From: Nocardia iowensis
Lineage (GTDB): Bacteria > Actinomycetota > Actinomycetes > Mycobacteriales > Mycobacteriaceae
Direction: 5' to 3'
DNA length: 64,000 bases
Assembly: GCF_019222765.1 (NCBI RefSeq)
Contig: NZ_CP078145.1
Location: forward strand, 7,502,001 to 7,566,000
The translations under genes were made by a program, and so were the position numbers. Shown piece by piece: positions 35,128 through 44,429 of the stretch. Each line of letters starts with the position of its first letter. Positions within the stretch are counted from its first letter, which is position 1. The notes beneath the pieces are model-generated. The model made no database searches. It was not told where the DNA came from and saw only the letters and a program-made list of their open reading frames with translations.

Positions 35128-36567
35128 ATGCGTATATCTACTCCGATAACCGTCTCGGCCCTGGTTGTAGCCGGTCTCGTCGCCTCAGGCTCAGCCGCTC
35201 TCCCCACCACCTCCACCGGCGCGCCCGAGGCTCCCGAAGCCTTGCTGGCCGCGTCGACGAATACAGCCGGATCGAAAGACAACTCGGACAACACCGGTGC
35301 GAGCGGATTGTCTAAGACAGTCGGTCTGCTCCCGGTGACCCAGGAAGCTCCTCGCAAACTTCGGGCAATGTCTCCGCTCGGCGAAGGGTCGGCTCCGTTC
35401 GCGGGACGGGTACCGCTGCAAGAGATCTCGCTGCCCCAGGTCGGCGGCGCGCTCGGCATCCCCGAAGTGGTGCTCGCCGCGTACCGCAATGCCGAACTCG
35501 CCATGGAGTCCTCCTCGCCCAACTGCGGCCTGTCCTGGAGCCTGCTGGCAGGCATCGGCCGGATCGAATCGGGCCACGCGGGCGGCGGGCGCACCGACGC
35601 CGCGGGCACCACGGTCACCCCGATCTACGGCCCCGCGCTGGACGGCACGTTGCCAGGCAACGAGATCATCAAGGCGGCCAGCGGCGGCTATGTGCGCGCG
35701 ATCGGGCCGATGCAATTCCTACCCGGCACCTGGAGCCTGTACTCCGCCGACGGAAACGGCGACGGTGTCGCCGACCCGAACAACGTCTTCGACGCCGCGC
35801 TCGCCGCGGGCAAGTACCTGTGTTCGGGCGGGCTGAACCTGCGCGACCAGGCCCAGGAACTCCGCGCGGTGTTGCGCTACAACAACTCCACCGCCTACGC
35901 CGCCAACGTGCTCAGCTGGGCGGCGGCCTACCGCACCGGCGGTTCGCCGACCCAGGTGTCCATCTCCCCCGACCTGATCCCGCCGGGCAGCGCACAGGTG
36001 CAGGCGGCGGGCATGACGGCGGTGAACACCACCGCGCCGTCCACCACGACCACCACCACCGCGCCGCCGAGCACCACAACGACGACACCGACGCCGACCG
36101 AGGTGATGATCACCATCCCCGGCCTGCCCCCGATCCCGTGCGGCATCTTCTGCCCGCCGCCGCCGAAGCCGCTGAATCCGTGTGAGCCCGCCGTGATTCC
36201 GGCGCCGATGCCACAGCCGGGCGAGCCCGCGGTCGCCCCCGTCGCACCCGGACAGACCTTCGGTGCCGGAACCGCCGCACCGAAGGATCCCGCGCACCCG
36301 GAGCAGCCCATCGCGCCGGTGTGCGTCGCACCGCCGGAGGCGGCCCAGCCGCCCGCGCCGCCGCAAGTGCAGGTGGCACCGCCACCACAGCAGGCACCCG
36401 AGCAGCAGACCGCGCAGACGCCCGAATCGGCCCCGACCGTCCCCGAATCGGCCCCAACCGTCGCGGTCGAGCCCACCCAGACGGCCGTGCCGCAACCCAC
36501 CCAGCCGCCCGGCATCACGTTGCCGTTCGGCATCGTGATTCCGCTGCCGCCCGCCCCCCAGGGCTGA
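35128..36567 (+). CDS. Secreted lytic murein transglycosylase with proline-rich tail
   Basis: 479-aa exported protein. The N-terminal signal/anchor is near residues 5-25. A lytic transglycosylase domain covers about residues 115-270 (LLAGIGRIESGH with the catalytic Glu, RAIGPMQFLPGTW, ADPNNVFDAALAAGKYLC, LRYNNSTAYAANVL). A Thr/Pro-rich linker leads to a long Pro/Ala/Gln tail, likely crossing or anchoring in the cell wall. The domain cleaves peptidoglycan. Corresponds to Rv1230c by gene order. The 119-bp upstream gap contains no recognisable riboswitch. Confidence 0.9.
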   Translation: MRISTPITVSALVVAGLVASGSAALPTTSTGAPEAPEALLAASTNTAGSKDNSDNTGASGLSKTVGLLPVTQEAPRKLRAMSPLGEGSAPFAGRVPLQEISLPQVGGALGIPEVVLAAYRNAELAMESSSPNCGLSWSLLAGIGRIESGHAGGGRTDAAGTTVTPIYGPALDGTLPGNEIIKAASGGYVRAIGPMQFLPGTWSLYSADGNGDGVADPNNVFDAALAAGKYLCSGGLNLRDQAQELRAVLRYNNSTAYAANVLSWAAAYRTGGSPTQVSISPDLIPPGSAQVQAAGMTAVNTTAPSTTTTTTAPPSTTTTTPTPTEVMITIPGLPPIPCGIFCPPPPKPLNPCEPAVIPAPMPQPGEPAVAPVAPGQTFGAGTAAPKDPAHPEQPIAPVCVAPPEAAQPPAPPQVQVAPPPQQAPEQQTAQTPESAPTVPESAPTVAVEPTQTAVPQPTQPPGITLPFGIVIPLPPAPQG

Positions 36568-36680
36568 CGCCACACTCAAACGAGGTCACGAAGCAGTAAC
36601 AAAAAGGTCTCGAATGCGGTAGCCTTCCCTTCGTCCGATCACGAAGGGCTCACATCGAGCCATTGGAGGGTCACCGCACA

Positions 36681-37547
36681 GTGGGGCGTCACCGAAAAAA
36701 GCCGGCTGTCACCGTCAGGCGCAGTTCCGTAATCGCATTGACCGGTTTGGTCCCCGCTGGACTCGTGGCAGTCACTGCCGCGTCCGATGTGGGAAATGGC
36801 AGTCAGGCCGCGGCAGCGGTCGAGCAGCACGTCCCGGGGGACGATCAGGAAGCAGTCGGGGCCAAACCGCAGGCCTTGGTGGAACCGATCGCCACGGCCG
36901 AATTCGTAACCAACAAGATGGCAAAGCCGGGCGGTCCGCCGGTGGTGAAAACCGTTGCGCTCAAAGATGGTCGGCAGCTCGCGGCAATGCCCGCCGGGCC
37001 GATGGGCATTCCCGGCATCGCGGTCGCGGCCTATGAGAACGCCGAACGCATCCTCGCCGCGGAGAACGCGGGCTGTGCCATGCCGTGGTCGATGCTCGCC
37101 GGAATCGGCCGCGTCGAATCCACGCACGCGTACGGCGGCAAAGCCGACGCCGACGGCAATCCGATCAGCCCGGTCTACGGCCCGGTGCTCGATGGAAGCC
37201 TGGCAGGCAACAACGTCATTCGCGATTCCGACGACGGCGAGCTGGACGGCTTGGCCGGTTACGACCGCGCCATCGGGCCGATGCAGTTCCTGCCGCAGAC
37301 CTGGAAGCGCTACGCCGCCGACGGCAACGGCGACGGCATCGCCGATCCACAGAACCTCTTCGACGCGGCGCTGACCGCCGGAAAGTACCTGTGCGACGGC
37401 GGTTTGAACATGCGCGACTTCGCCCAGCAGTCCAAGGCGATCCTGCGCTACAACAACTCGATGGCCTACGTCGCGAACGTCATGGCCTGGGAAACCTCCT
37501 ACAGCAGCGGAGTCGCACCACGGGCCGGGGACCTGCCCAAAATTTGA
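36681..37547 (+). CDS. Second lytic murein transglycosylase, tandem paralogue
   Basis: 288-aa exported protein from GTG 36681. A basic n-region (GRHRKKPAV) precedes a hydrophobic signal segment (about 18-40). The transglycosylase domain (MLAGIGRVESTHAYGG, RAIGPMQFLPQTW, ADPQNLFDAALTAGKYLC, LRYNNSMAYVANVMAWE) is clearly the same as in the preceding gene but lacks the proline tail. Ribosome site GGAGGG at 36665-36670. The pair most likely arose by tandem duplication. Ends 19 nt before mrp. Confidence 0.9.
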   Translation: MGRHRKKPAVTVRRSSVIALTGLVPAGLVAVTAASDVGNGSQAAAAVEQHVPGDDQEAVGAKPQALVEPIATAEFVTNKMAKPGGPPVVKTVALKDGRQLAAMPAGPMGIPGIAVAAYENAERILAAENAGCAMPWSMLAGIGRVESTHAYGGKADADGNPISPVYGPVLDGSLAGNNVIRDSDDGELDGLAGYDRAIGPMQFLPQTWKRYAADGNGDGIADPQNLFDAALTAGKYLCDGGLNMRDFAQQSKAILRYNNSMAYVANVMAWETSYSSGVAPRAGDLPKI

Positions 37548-37566
37548 CACGCCTAAAATTCCTGCC

Positions 37567-38700
37567 ATGCCAGTAGTTACGGAATCGGATGTGCGGGGCG
37601 CTCTCGCAAAGGTCGACGATCCGGAGATCCGCAAGCCGATCACCGAACTGGGCATGGTGAAAAGCGTCGCGATCAGCCCCGACAGCAATGTCCACATCGA
37701 GATCTACCTGACCACCGCGGGTTGCCCGCTGCGCACCGAAATCATCCAGCGGGTCACCAAGGCTGTCGCCGACGTCTCCGGCGTCGGCGCGGTCACCGTC
37801 GATCTCGACGTGATGAACGACGAGCAACGCACCAACCTGCGTAAACAGCTGCGTGGCGACTCGGCGGACCCGGTCATTCCGTTCGCCCAGCCCGGCTCGC
37901 TGACCCGGGTGTACGCGGTCGCGTCCGGCAAGGGTGGGGTCGGGAAATCCAGCGTCACAGTCAATCTCGCGGCGGCCATGGCCGCCCGCGGCCTCTCGGT
38001 CGGCGTGCTGGACGCCGACATCTACGGCCACTCGATCCCCCGCATGCTCGGCACCGACGCTCGACCGACCCAGGTCGAGAAGATGATCATGCCGCCGCAG
38101 GCGCACGGCGTGAAGATGATCTCCATCGCGCAGTTCACCCAGGGCAACACCCCGGTGGTGTGGCGCGGCCCGATGCTGCACCGCGCGCTGCAACAGTTCC
38201 TCGCCGACGTGTTCTGGGGCGATCTGGACGTGCTGCTGCTGGATTTGCCGCCGGGCACCGGCGACATCGCCATCTCGATCGCCCAGCTGATCCCCGGCGC
38301 CGAGATCCTGGTCGTCACCACCCCGCAGATCGCGGCCGCCGAGGTGGCCGAGCGGGCGGGCGCCATCGCGCTGCAGACCCGGCAACGGATCGCGGGCGTG
38401 GTGGAGAACATGTCCTGGCTCGACCTGCCCGACGGCAGCCGGATGGAGCTTTATGGTTCCGGCGGCGGTCAAGTGGTCGCCGACCGGCTGACCCGCGCCG
38501 TCGGCGCCGACGTGCCGCTGCTCGGCCAGATCCCGATCGAGCAGGCGGTTCGCGAAGCGGGCGACGAGGGCACCCCGATCGTGCTGCGCGACCCCGACTC
38601 CCCCGCCGCCAAGGCACTGCTCGACGTCGCCGACAAACTCGCCGTCCGCCGCCGCGGCCTGGCGGGCATGTCCCTCAACATCGACACCACCCGCCGCTAG
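37567..38700 (+). CDS. mrp: Mrp/ApbC-type iron-sulfur cluster carrier P-loop ATPase
   Basis: 377-aa cytoplasmic protein. A DUF59/MIP18-like N-terminal domain (about residues 5-85; DPEIRKPITELGMV, TTAGCPLRTE) is followed by a deviant Walker A GKGGVGKSSV and the ParA/Mrp ATPase core (DADIYGHSIPRML, LDVLLLDLPPGTGDIAIS). By family knowledge it binds and transfers 4Fe-4S clusters. The usual CxxC near the C-terminus is not evident, as in other actinobacterial forms. Orthologue of Rv1229c. Confidence 0.94.
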   Translation: MPVVTESDVRGALAKVDDPEIRKPITELGMVKSVAISPDSNVHIEIYLTTAGCPLRTEIIQRVTKAVADVSGVGAVTVDLDVMNDEQRTNLRKQLRGDSADPVIPFAQPGSLTRVYAVASGKGGVGKSSVTVNLAAAMAARGLSVGVLDADIYGHSIPRMLGTDARPTQVEKMIMPPQAHGVKMISIAQFTQGNTPVVWRGPMLHRALQQFLADVFWGDLDVLLLDLPPGTGDIAISIAQLIPGAEILVVTTPQIAAAEVAERAGAIALQTRQRIAGVVENMSWLDLPDGSRMELYGSGGGQVVADRLTRAVGADVPLLGQIPIEQAVREAGDEGTPIVLRDPDSPAAKALLDVADKLAVRRRGLAGMSLNIDTTRR

Positions 38701-38821
38701 CCCGCCTCTCCGCGTTATTCAGGCCAGACTCGGTGCCACGGGTTGTCCCGGCGATCTCCGGGTCCGATTTCCGCGTGGCAGCATGTGCTCAGTGTCGGTG
38801 GGTGCCAATAAGCTCTTGGGC

Positions 38822-39142
38822 ATGCTCACGTTGCTGTTGTACGTGCTGATCGTTGGTCTGGTGGCCGCGGTGCTGTTCTTGCTCGCCAGTGCGGTGTTCG
38901 GGCGGGCCGAGGAACTGGGGCCGCTGCCGGAGGGGACCACGGCTACCGTGCTACCCGCCGAGGGGATCTCCGGGGCCGATGTGCGGGCGCTGCGATTCCA
39001 GCAGGTGGTGCGCGGCTACAAGGCGTCCGAGGTGGACTGGACGCTGGCCCGGCTGGCCGCCAGGATCGACGAGCTACAACACCAACTGGCCGAGGCGCAG
39101 GCCGCGCGGTGGCAGACACCGGTCGCGCCCGAGCCCAAGTGA
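38822..39142 (+). CDS. DivIVA-domain membrane protein (Rv1209-like)
   Basis: 106-aa protein from ATG 38822. It has an N-terminal membrane helix (LTLLLYVLIVGLVAAVLFLL) then a short DivIVA-like segment (ADVRALRFQQVVRGYKASEVDWTLARL is split over residues 57-85) that forms the family's FxxxxxGYxxxxVD motif, and a coiled-coil end. Likely a peripheral cell-pole or septum protein. Couples by GTGA overlap to tag. Position and length match Rv1209. Confidence 0.85.
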   Translation: MLTLLLYVLIVGLVAAVLFLLASAVFGRAEELGPLPEGTTATVLPAEGISGADVRALRFQQVVRGYKASEVDWTLARLAARIDELQHQLAEAQAARWQTPVAPEPK

Positions 39143-39747
39143 GCGCGGCCGACCTCGCCGCAGTCGAGGGCGACGGCCGAATCCGCTGTGCCTGGCCGCT
39201 GCAAACCCGGCTGTACCGCGATTACCACGACTACGAGTGGGGAAAGCCGCTGCACGGCGACGACGCGCTCTTCGAGCGACTATGCCTGGAAGCTTTCCAA
39301 TCGGGACTGGCGTGGATCACCATCCTGCGCAAGCGACCGGCCTTCCGGGAAGCGTTTGCCGGGTTCTCGATCGAACGCGTCGCCGAGTTCGACGAGGCCG
39401 ATGTGGCGCGCCTGCTCGCCGACACCGGCATCGTGCGGAACCGGCTGAAAATCGAGGCCGCGATCGGCAACGCCCGAGTTGCCCGTGACCTCGATATCGG
39501 ACTGGACGAACTGCTCTGGTCGTTCGCACCTGCGCGCCGGCCGCGCCCGGCAACCAGCGCCGATGTGCCCGCCAGCACACCCGAATCCGTAGCTCTGGCA
39601 AAAGAATTGAAGCGGCGCGGGTTCCGCTTCGTCGGGCCGACAACGGCCTACGCACTGATGCAGGCGACCGGGATGGTAGACGATCACCTGGCCGATTGCT
39701 GGGTCGGTAGTGACGTGTCCGACACAGTCCGACCGGTCACTTTTTGA
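39139..39747 (+). CDS. tag: DNA-3-methyladenine glycosylase I
   Basis: 202-aa base-excision repair enzyme that removes 3-methyladenine. It shows RCAWP, the catalytic pocket DYHDYEWGKPLHGDD, FQSGLAWITILRKRPAFREAF, and the C-terminal zinc motif DDHLADCW. GTG at 39139 overlaps the preceding stop (GTGA); it is preferred to an upstream in-frame start at 39109, which would lie inside the DivIVA-like gene. Orthologue of Rv1210 (tagA). Confidence 0.94.
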   Translation: MSAADLAAVEGDGRIRCAWPLQTRLYRDYHDYEWGKPLHGDDALFERLCLEAFQSGLAWITILRKRPAFREAFAGFSIERVAEFDEADVARLLADTGIVRNRLKIEAAIGNARVARDLDIGLDELLWSFAPARRPRPATSADVPASTPESVALAKELKRRGFRFVGPTTAYALMQATGMVDDHLADCWVGSDVSDTVRPVTF

Positions 39748-39888
39748 ACTCAGGTATCCGTCCACATCCGCGATAGGGAAGAATGGGACGGGTGTAGCTC
39801 GCCAAATGCCGGCGAGCTCGCTGGTTGGTGACAACTGGAGTTCCAAGAAAGTGCGCAGCATATCGCGCAGATCTGGAGGGAGCAGAGG

Positions 39889-40056
39889 ATGGCGGCCATG
39901 AAGCCCCGTACCGGGGACGGTCCCCTCGAGGCAACCAAGGAAGGGCGTGGAATCGTCATGCGGGTTCCACTCGAGGGTGGCGGGCGTTTGGTCGTCGAAC
40001 TCACGCCGGACGAGGCCGCGGCGCTCGGCGACGAACTGAAGAGTGTCACCAGCTGA
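39889..40056 (+). CDS. DUF3117 small conserved protein (Rv1211-like)
   Basis: 55-aa protein from ATG 39889 to TGA 40056, beginning MAAMKPRTGDGPLEATKEGR and containing IVMRVPLEGGGRLVVEL. This sequence is strongly conserved across mycobacteria and related genera, at the same position next to tag. GGAGG lies 10 nt upstream of the start. Function unknown. It overlaps the next gene by 14 nt. The 141-bp gap before it (39748-39888) has no further gene. Confidence 0.9.
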   Translation: MAAMKPRTGDGPLEATKEGRGIVMRVPLEGGGRLVVELTPDEAAALGDELKSVTS

Positions 40057-40894
40057 TACCTCGGCGCTGACAGCGCTGGCCGGTCTACTGGCCTGCCCGG
40101 AATGCGCACTCGGACTCGAGCCGCATGCTCGGGTATTGCGGTGTGGACACGGACACAGTTTCGACATAGCCAAGCAGGGCTATGTCAGCCTGCTGACCGG
40201 CGCGTCGACCAAGATGACCGGCGACACCGCGGCCATGCTGGACGCGCGTGCCGCCTTTCAAGGTGGGGGACATTTCGCGCCGATCGCCGCCGCGGTAGCA
40301 GAGGCGGTCGGGTCGGACGCGCATGCGTCCGACACCGTGCTGGAGGTGGGCGCGGGCACCGGCTACTACCTGGCCGGTGCGCTCGACGCCGCGCCTTCGA
40401 CCCTGGGGATCGCGCTGGACGTGGCCAAACCGGCCGCCCGGCGCTGCGCCCGCGCCCATCCACGGGCGGCATCGGTCCTCGCCGACGCCTGGAGCGGCTT
40501 GCCCGTCCGCGACGGCACCCTGCGCGCGGTGCTGTCGGTGTTCGCACCACGCAATCCGGCCGAGGTCGCCCGCGTGCTCGCCGAGAACGGCCGGTTCGTC
40601 GTCGCCACACCCACCGAACGCCACCTCGCCGAACTGGTCGGCCCGCTCGGCATGGTGACGGTCGACCCGGACAAGGACCGCAGGCTCGACACCGCCATGT
40701 CCGGTCACTTCGTGGCGGTCGATCGTGTCCTGGTGGAGTACCCGATGAAACTCACCAAGGGCGACGTGGCGAATGTTGTGGGCATGGGTCCGTCCGCCCA
40801 CCACGTCGGCACCGAGGACTCGCGCATCGCCGCCTTCGCGGACGCGACCGAAGTCACTGCCTCCGTCGTGGTCTCCAGCTACCGACCGGCATAG
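40043..40894 (+). CDS. RlmA/TlrB-like 23S rRNA (guanine-N1) methyltransferase
   Basis: 283-aa SAM-dependent methyltransferase. The N-terminal zinc motif is LACPECALGLEPHARVLRC followed by GHGHSFDIAKQGYVSLL, which is the RlmA pattern; then comes the SAM motif VLEVGAGTGYYLAGAL. RlmA-type enzymes methylate 23S rRNA at G745 or G748, and the latter gives tylosin/macrolide resistance. Which base this enzyme modifies cannot be told. GTG at 40043 lies inside the end of the DUF3117 gene. Converges on the glgA gene (10 nt apart). Confidence 0.87.
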   Translation: MSPADTSALTALAGLLACPECALGLEPHARVLRCGHGHSFDIAKQGYVSLLTGASTKMTGDTAAMLDARAAFQGGGHFAPIAAAVAEAVGSDAHASDTVLEVGAGTGYYLAGALDAAPSTLGIALDVAKPAARRCARAHPRAASVLADAWSGLPVRDGTLRAVLSVFAPRNPAEVARVLAENGRFVVATPTERHLAELVGPLGMVTVDPDKDRRLDTAMSGHFVAVDRVLVEYPMKLTKGDVANVVGMGPSAHHVGTEDSRIAAFADATEVTASVVVSSYRPA

Positions 40895-40903
40895 CGGCGG
40901 AGA

Positions 40904-42139
40904 TCAGATTTTTCGGACCTGTTCGTACACCTGGACGGTCTGCGCCGCGATCTGGGACCAATCGAATTCGGCAATCGCCCGCGCCCGCCCTGCCGCACCG
41001 AACTCGGCGGCCAATGCGGGATCACCGGCCACCTCATTGATGGCCGTGGCCAACGCCTGCTCGTACTCCTCGGGCGCGGCCGGGTCGTAGTGCACCAGCC
41101 GTCCGGTCCGGCCGTCGGCGACGACCTCCGGAATGCCGCCGACATCCGAGGCGACCACCGCGGTCGCACACGCCATCGCCTCCAAGTTGACGATGCCGAG
41201 CGGCTCGTAGACCGACGGACACACGAACACCGTCGTCGCGGCCAAGATCTGCCGGATCTGCTCGGTGGGCAGCATCTCGCGCACCCAGAACACATTGCCC
41301 CGGCTGCGCTGCAACTCCTCGACCGCGGCGGCCGTCTCCGCCTCCAACTCCTTGGTGTCCGGCGCGCCCGCGCACAGCACCAGCTGGATGTCCTTGTCGA
41401 AGTCGCGGGCCGCGGCGAGCAGATGCCCGACGCCCTTCTGCCGGGTGATCCGGCCGACGAACGCCACGATCGGCTGCTCGGGCCGCACACCGAGCACGGC
41501 GAGCACCGGCCGCGCGCCCGCCGCCACCGGTCCCGGATGCCAGATGCCCGCGTCGATGCCGTTGTGCACGACGTGCACCCGATCCGGGTCGACCGCGGGA
41601 TAGGCGTCGAGCACGTCGTGGCGCATGCCCTCGCTCACCGCGATGATCGCGTCCGCGTGCTCAACCGCGTTGCGTTCCGACCAGGACGAGAGCCGGTAGC
41701 CACCGCCGAGCTGTTCGGCCTTCCACGGCCGTCGTGGCTCCAGCGAATGCGCGGTGAGCACGTGTGGGATGCCATAGAGCGTGCCCGCCAGGTGCCCGGC
41801 CAGGCCGGTGTACCAGGTGTGCGAGTGCACGACGTCCACCTGCCCGGCGGCGTCGGCCATGCGCAGCTGTGCCGACATCATCTGTACCGCGGCGTTGGCG
41901 GCGTAGAGCTGCGGATCGGGTTGGTGCACTACGGCATCGGAGCGCGCGACACCCATGCAGTGCACGGTGACTTCACACAGCTGCCGCAACTGCGCAGTCA
42001 ACTGCGTCACATGTACCCCGGCCCCGCCGTAGACCTCGGGTGGGTACTCGCGGGTCAGCATGGCGACCCGAAGCCGGTCCTGCGCGCCGGAATCCGCCGT
42101 CGAGCGCCCGGTGTCCGTGCCGAAACTCACCCGCTTCAA
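40904..42139 (-). CDS. glgA: GT4/GT5-type glycogen synthase / maltose-1-phosphate synthase (GlgA/GlgM)
   Basis: About 411-aa glycosyltransferase with the GT-B fold. The N-terminal [15 protein letters not shown] is the sugar-nucleotide loop, and the donor site runs [15 protein letters not shown], then [16 protein letters not shown]. The mycobacterial orthologue Rv1212c acts as GlgM, making maltose-1-phosphate from ADP-glucose. It is divergent from glgC, which makes the ADP-glucose, across a 60-bp promoter region. TTG at 42139 gives an N-terminal extension before [12 protein letters not shown], so the true start may be an internal codon near there. Confidence 0.9.
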   Translation of the reverse strand: MKRVSFGTDTGRSTADSGAQDRLRVAMLTREYPPEVYGGAGVHVTQLTAQLRQLCEVTVHCMGVARSDAVVHQPDPQLYAANAAVQMMSAQLRMADAAGQVDVVHSHTWYTGLAGHLAGTLYGIPHVLTAHSLEPRRPWKAEQLGGGYRLSSWSERNAVEHADAIIAVSEGMRHDVLDAYPAVDPDRVHVVHNGIDAGIWHPGPVAAGARPVLAVLGVRPEQPIVAFVGRITRQKGVGHLLAAARDFDKDIQLVLCAGAPDTKELEAETAAAVEELQRSRGNVFWVREMLPTEQIRQILAATTVFVCPSVYEPLGIVNLEAMACATAVVASDVGGIPEVVADGRTGRLVHYDPAAPEEYEQALATAINEVAGDPALAAEFGAAGRARAIAEFDWSQIAAQTVQVYEQVRKI

Positions 42140-42199
42140 AGTAGACCTTCGCCTCGGCTGGGGCCACTCGCGCGCCGGTTACCCGGTAGTTTGGCAGGT

Positions 42200-43414
42200 G
42201 TGAGGAGCCAGCCGCACGTACTCGGGATCGTGCTCGCCGGTGGCGAGGGCAAGCGACTCTTTCCACTCACGGCGGACCGCGCCAAACCAGCGGTGCCGTT
42301 CGGCGGCGCGTATCGACTGATCGATTTTGTCCTCAGCAACCTGGTCAACGCGGGTTTTCTGCGGCTGTGTGTGCTCACCCAGTACAAGTCGCACTCGCTG
42401 GACCGGCACATCTCGCAGACTTGGCGGCTGTCCGGTTTCGGGGGCGAATACATCACGCCGGTGCCCGCCCAGCAGCGGCTCGGTCCGCGCTGGTATACCG
42501 GCAGCGCCGACGCGATCATGCAGTCGTTGAACCTGATCTACGACGAGGACCCCGACTACATCGTGGTTTTCGGCGCCGACCACGTGTACCGGATGGATCC
42601 GGAGCAGATGGTCAACCATCACATCGAGTCCGGCGCCGGTGTCACGGTGGCGGGCATCAGGGTGCCGCGCAGCGAGGCCAGCGCGTTCGGCTGCATCGAC
42701 TCCGACGAGTCCGGCCGGATCACCCAGTTCCTGGAGAAGCCCGCGCATCCGCCCGGCACGCCCGATGATCCCAATGTCACTTTTGCGTCAATGGGCAACT
42801 ATGTCTTCACCACCAAGGTGCTGGTGGATTCGATCAAGGCCGACGCGGACAACTCCGACTCCGATCACGACATGGGCGGCGACATCATCCCGTCGCTGGT
42901 CGCGTCGGGCCAGGCCGGTGTCTACGACTTCGCCGACAACGACGTCCCCGGCGCGACCGAACGCGACCGCGGCTACTGGCGCGACGTCGGGACCATCGAC
43001 GCCTTCTACGACGCGCACATGGACTTGGTCTCGGTGCACCCCGTTTTCAACCTCTACAACCGGCACTGGCCGATTCGCGGTGCCGCCGAGAACCTGCCGC
43101 CCGCCAAGTTCGCCCAGGGCGGGCTGGCCCAGGAGTGCATCGTCGGCGCTGGCAGCATCCTGTCGGCCGCGACGGTCCGCAATTCGGTGCTCAGCTCCAA
43201 TGTGGTGATCGACGACGGTGCCACCGTCGAGGGCAGCGTGCTCATGCCCGGCGTCCGCATCGGCCGCGGCGCGGTGGTGCGCCGGGCCATCTTGGACAAG
43301 AACGTGGTCGTCGCCGAGGGCGAGATCATCGGTGTCGACCTGGAGCGTGATCGCGAGCGTTTCGCCATCAGCAACGGCGGCGTGGTTACCGTCGGCAAGG
43401 GCGTCTGGGTGTAG
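42200..43414 (+). CDS. glgC: Glucose-1-phosphate adenylyltransferase (ADP-glucose pyrophosphorylase)
   Basis: 404-aa enzyme that makes ADP-glucose from ATP and glucose-1-phosphate for glycogen and maltose-1-phosphate synthesis. It has the nucleotide loop [23 protein letters not shown], the [13 protein letters not shown] motif, [10 protein letters not shown], and the C-terminal left-handed beta-helix of repeated hexapeptides. GTG at 42200 starts the protein as [11 protein letters not shown]. Divergent from glgA/M. Orthologue of Rv1213. Confidence 0.95.
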   Translation: MRSQPHVLGIVLAGGEGKRLFPLTADRAKPAVPFGGAYRLIDFVLSNLVNAGFLRLCVLTQYKSHSLDRHISQTWRLSGFGGEYITPVPAQQRLGPRWYTGSADAIMQSLNLIYDEDPDYIVVFGADHVYRMDPEQMVNHHIESGAGVTVAGIRVPRSEASAFGCIDSDESGRITQFLEKPAHPPGTPDDPNVTFASMGNYVFTTKVLVDSIKADADNSDSDHDMGGDIIPSLVASGQAGVYDFADNDVPGATERDRGYWRDVGTIDAFYDAHMDLVSVHPVFNLYNRHWPIRGAAENLPPAKFAQGGLAQECIVGAGSILSAATVRNSVLSSNVVIDDGATVEGSVLMPGVRIGRGAVVRRAILDKNVVVAEGEIIGVDLERDRERFAISNGGVVTVGKGVWV

Positions 43415-43506
43415 CTGCGGCGGCGCTGGGATGGCCGCGCCGTCTGGGGACGTCTGGCGTCTGGGGAAGCTCGGCGATCACGTCGCGACGTTGCCGGAAG
43501 AGCCGA

Positions 43507-43725
43507 TCAGGGCGGCGGCACGGGCGTAGCGGTGCAGAACGGCGCGCAGGGGCCGGGCGTGCGGGGCACCGTCGACTTGGTCGGACCGCCGAAATCAGCG
43601 GTGCTGACCAGATAGACCATCAGCACCGCGACCAGCAGGACCAGGGCGAAGGCGATCATCGTCCCGCCCCAGTGGATCGGGCGACGTCCGTTTTCGTCGT
43701 TGCTGTTCAAGATGTAGTAGATCAC
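43507..43725 (-). CDS. Small membrane protein with C-terminal CxPFC tail (copy 1)
   Basis: 72-aa protein from GTG 43725 (AGAGG about 10 nt upstream on the minus strand). One membrane helix (about residues 22-42) is followed by STADFGG and a Pro-rich end with PCAPFCTATPVPP. The end matches that of the protein at 44118-44357 (SCEPFCTAPPAPP), so they are paralogues. The tail would lie outside the cell, with two Cys three apart. Family and function not recognised. Confidence 0.72.
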   Translation of the reverse strand: MIYYILNSNDENGRRPIHWGGTMIAFALVLLVAVLMVYLVSTADFGGPTKSTVPRTPGPCAPFCTATPVPPP

Positions 43726-44117
43726 TCGGGTCGCACCTCTTCCGCATGCCCCGATCGGGAGCATCACCTCTCTGGTACCGGTTCGGATGTGCTCTGAGCA
43801 GCATGCGCCTCGAATCGCCACACCGTTGCGGTATTCGCCGACCCGGCCGCGACCGACGCCGGCGACCGGCCCACCCCTCCGGGGTCGGTCACCAGCGGTC
43901 CAGCCTCCGAACACGTCCGAGAACGGTCTTCTCTCCTCGAACGTGACCTGACGAAGGCGAACCGGCCATCCTACATCCGTTGCGAGGCTTCGCATTCCAT
44001 GATCTGTCACCGATCGGCTGGCGCAATGCCCAGCGCGACAACCAGATTCACGAACGGTGAACAGCGCGGAACCACGCTCCACCGCTCGGTGGAGCGTGCG
44101 TCGGACGTACTGATGGG
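43726..44117. other. 392-bp gap between the two CxPFC genes
   Basis: No reading frame here has both a ribosome site and sensible composition. A short inverted repeat (CACGCTCCACCG ... CGGTGGAGCGTG, near 44071-44099) lies just before the stop of the second CxPFC gene and may be its terminator. The rest presumably holds the promoter of copy 1. Confidence 0.45.
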
Positions 44118-44357
44118 CTACTGGCCGGGGGCAGGTGGTGCGGGCGGCGCCGTGCAGAACGGTTCGCAGGACCCCTGCGTCGGGGTGACTTTCGCTGGGC
44201 CGGTATCGAAGTCGGCGTTACTCACCAGCACCATCAGGATCACCGCGGCGAGAATGACGAGACCGAAAAGAACTAGGGTGGGCCGCAACCAACTCGTTCG
44301 ATGTTCTACGACGACGTGGCCGACATGGCCGATTTCGAAGAGTTCGTACCCACGCAT
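44118..44357 (-). CDS. Small membrane protein with C-terminal CxPFC tail (copy 2)
   Basis: 79-aa protein from ATG 44357 with a longer cytoplasmic N-terminus than copy 1, a single membrane helix (PTLVLFGLVILAAVILMVLV) and SNADFDTGPAKVTP, then SCEPFCTAPPAPP. A shared (S/N)(T/N)ADF segment after the helix and the CxPFCTA ending identify it as a paralogue of the protein at 43507. Lies between glgC and the O-methyltransferase of the sigE region. Function unknown. Confidence 0.74.
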   Translation of the reverse strand: MRGYELFEIGHVGHVVVEHRTSWLRPTLVLFGLVILAAVILMVLVSNADFDTGPAKVTPTQGSCEPFCTAPPAPPAPGQ

Positions 44358-44429
44358 TGCTATACCTCCGCCAACTGGCTACCTACCGGGTACCCGGCGT
44401 GGGGCGGGGAAACCGCGTTTCTTTACCAG

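Noticed and set aside
36010..36540. Repeat-like Pro/Thr/Gln codons in the transglycosylase tail, considered as a tandem repeat
   Set aside because: Low-complexity coding for a proline-rich tail; only one short near-repeat (SAPTVPE/SAPTVAV), no regular unit.
41090..42199. Upstream extension of the glgC frame through glgA
   Set aside because: The frame is open but antisense to glgA; GlgC homology starts only after GTG 42200.
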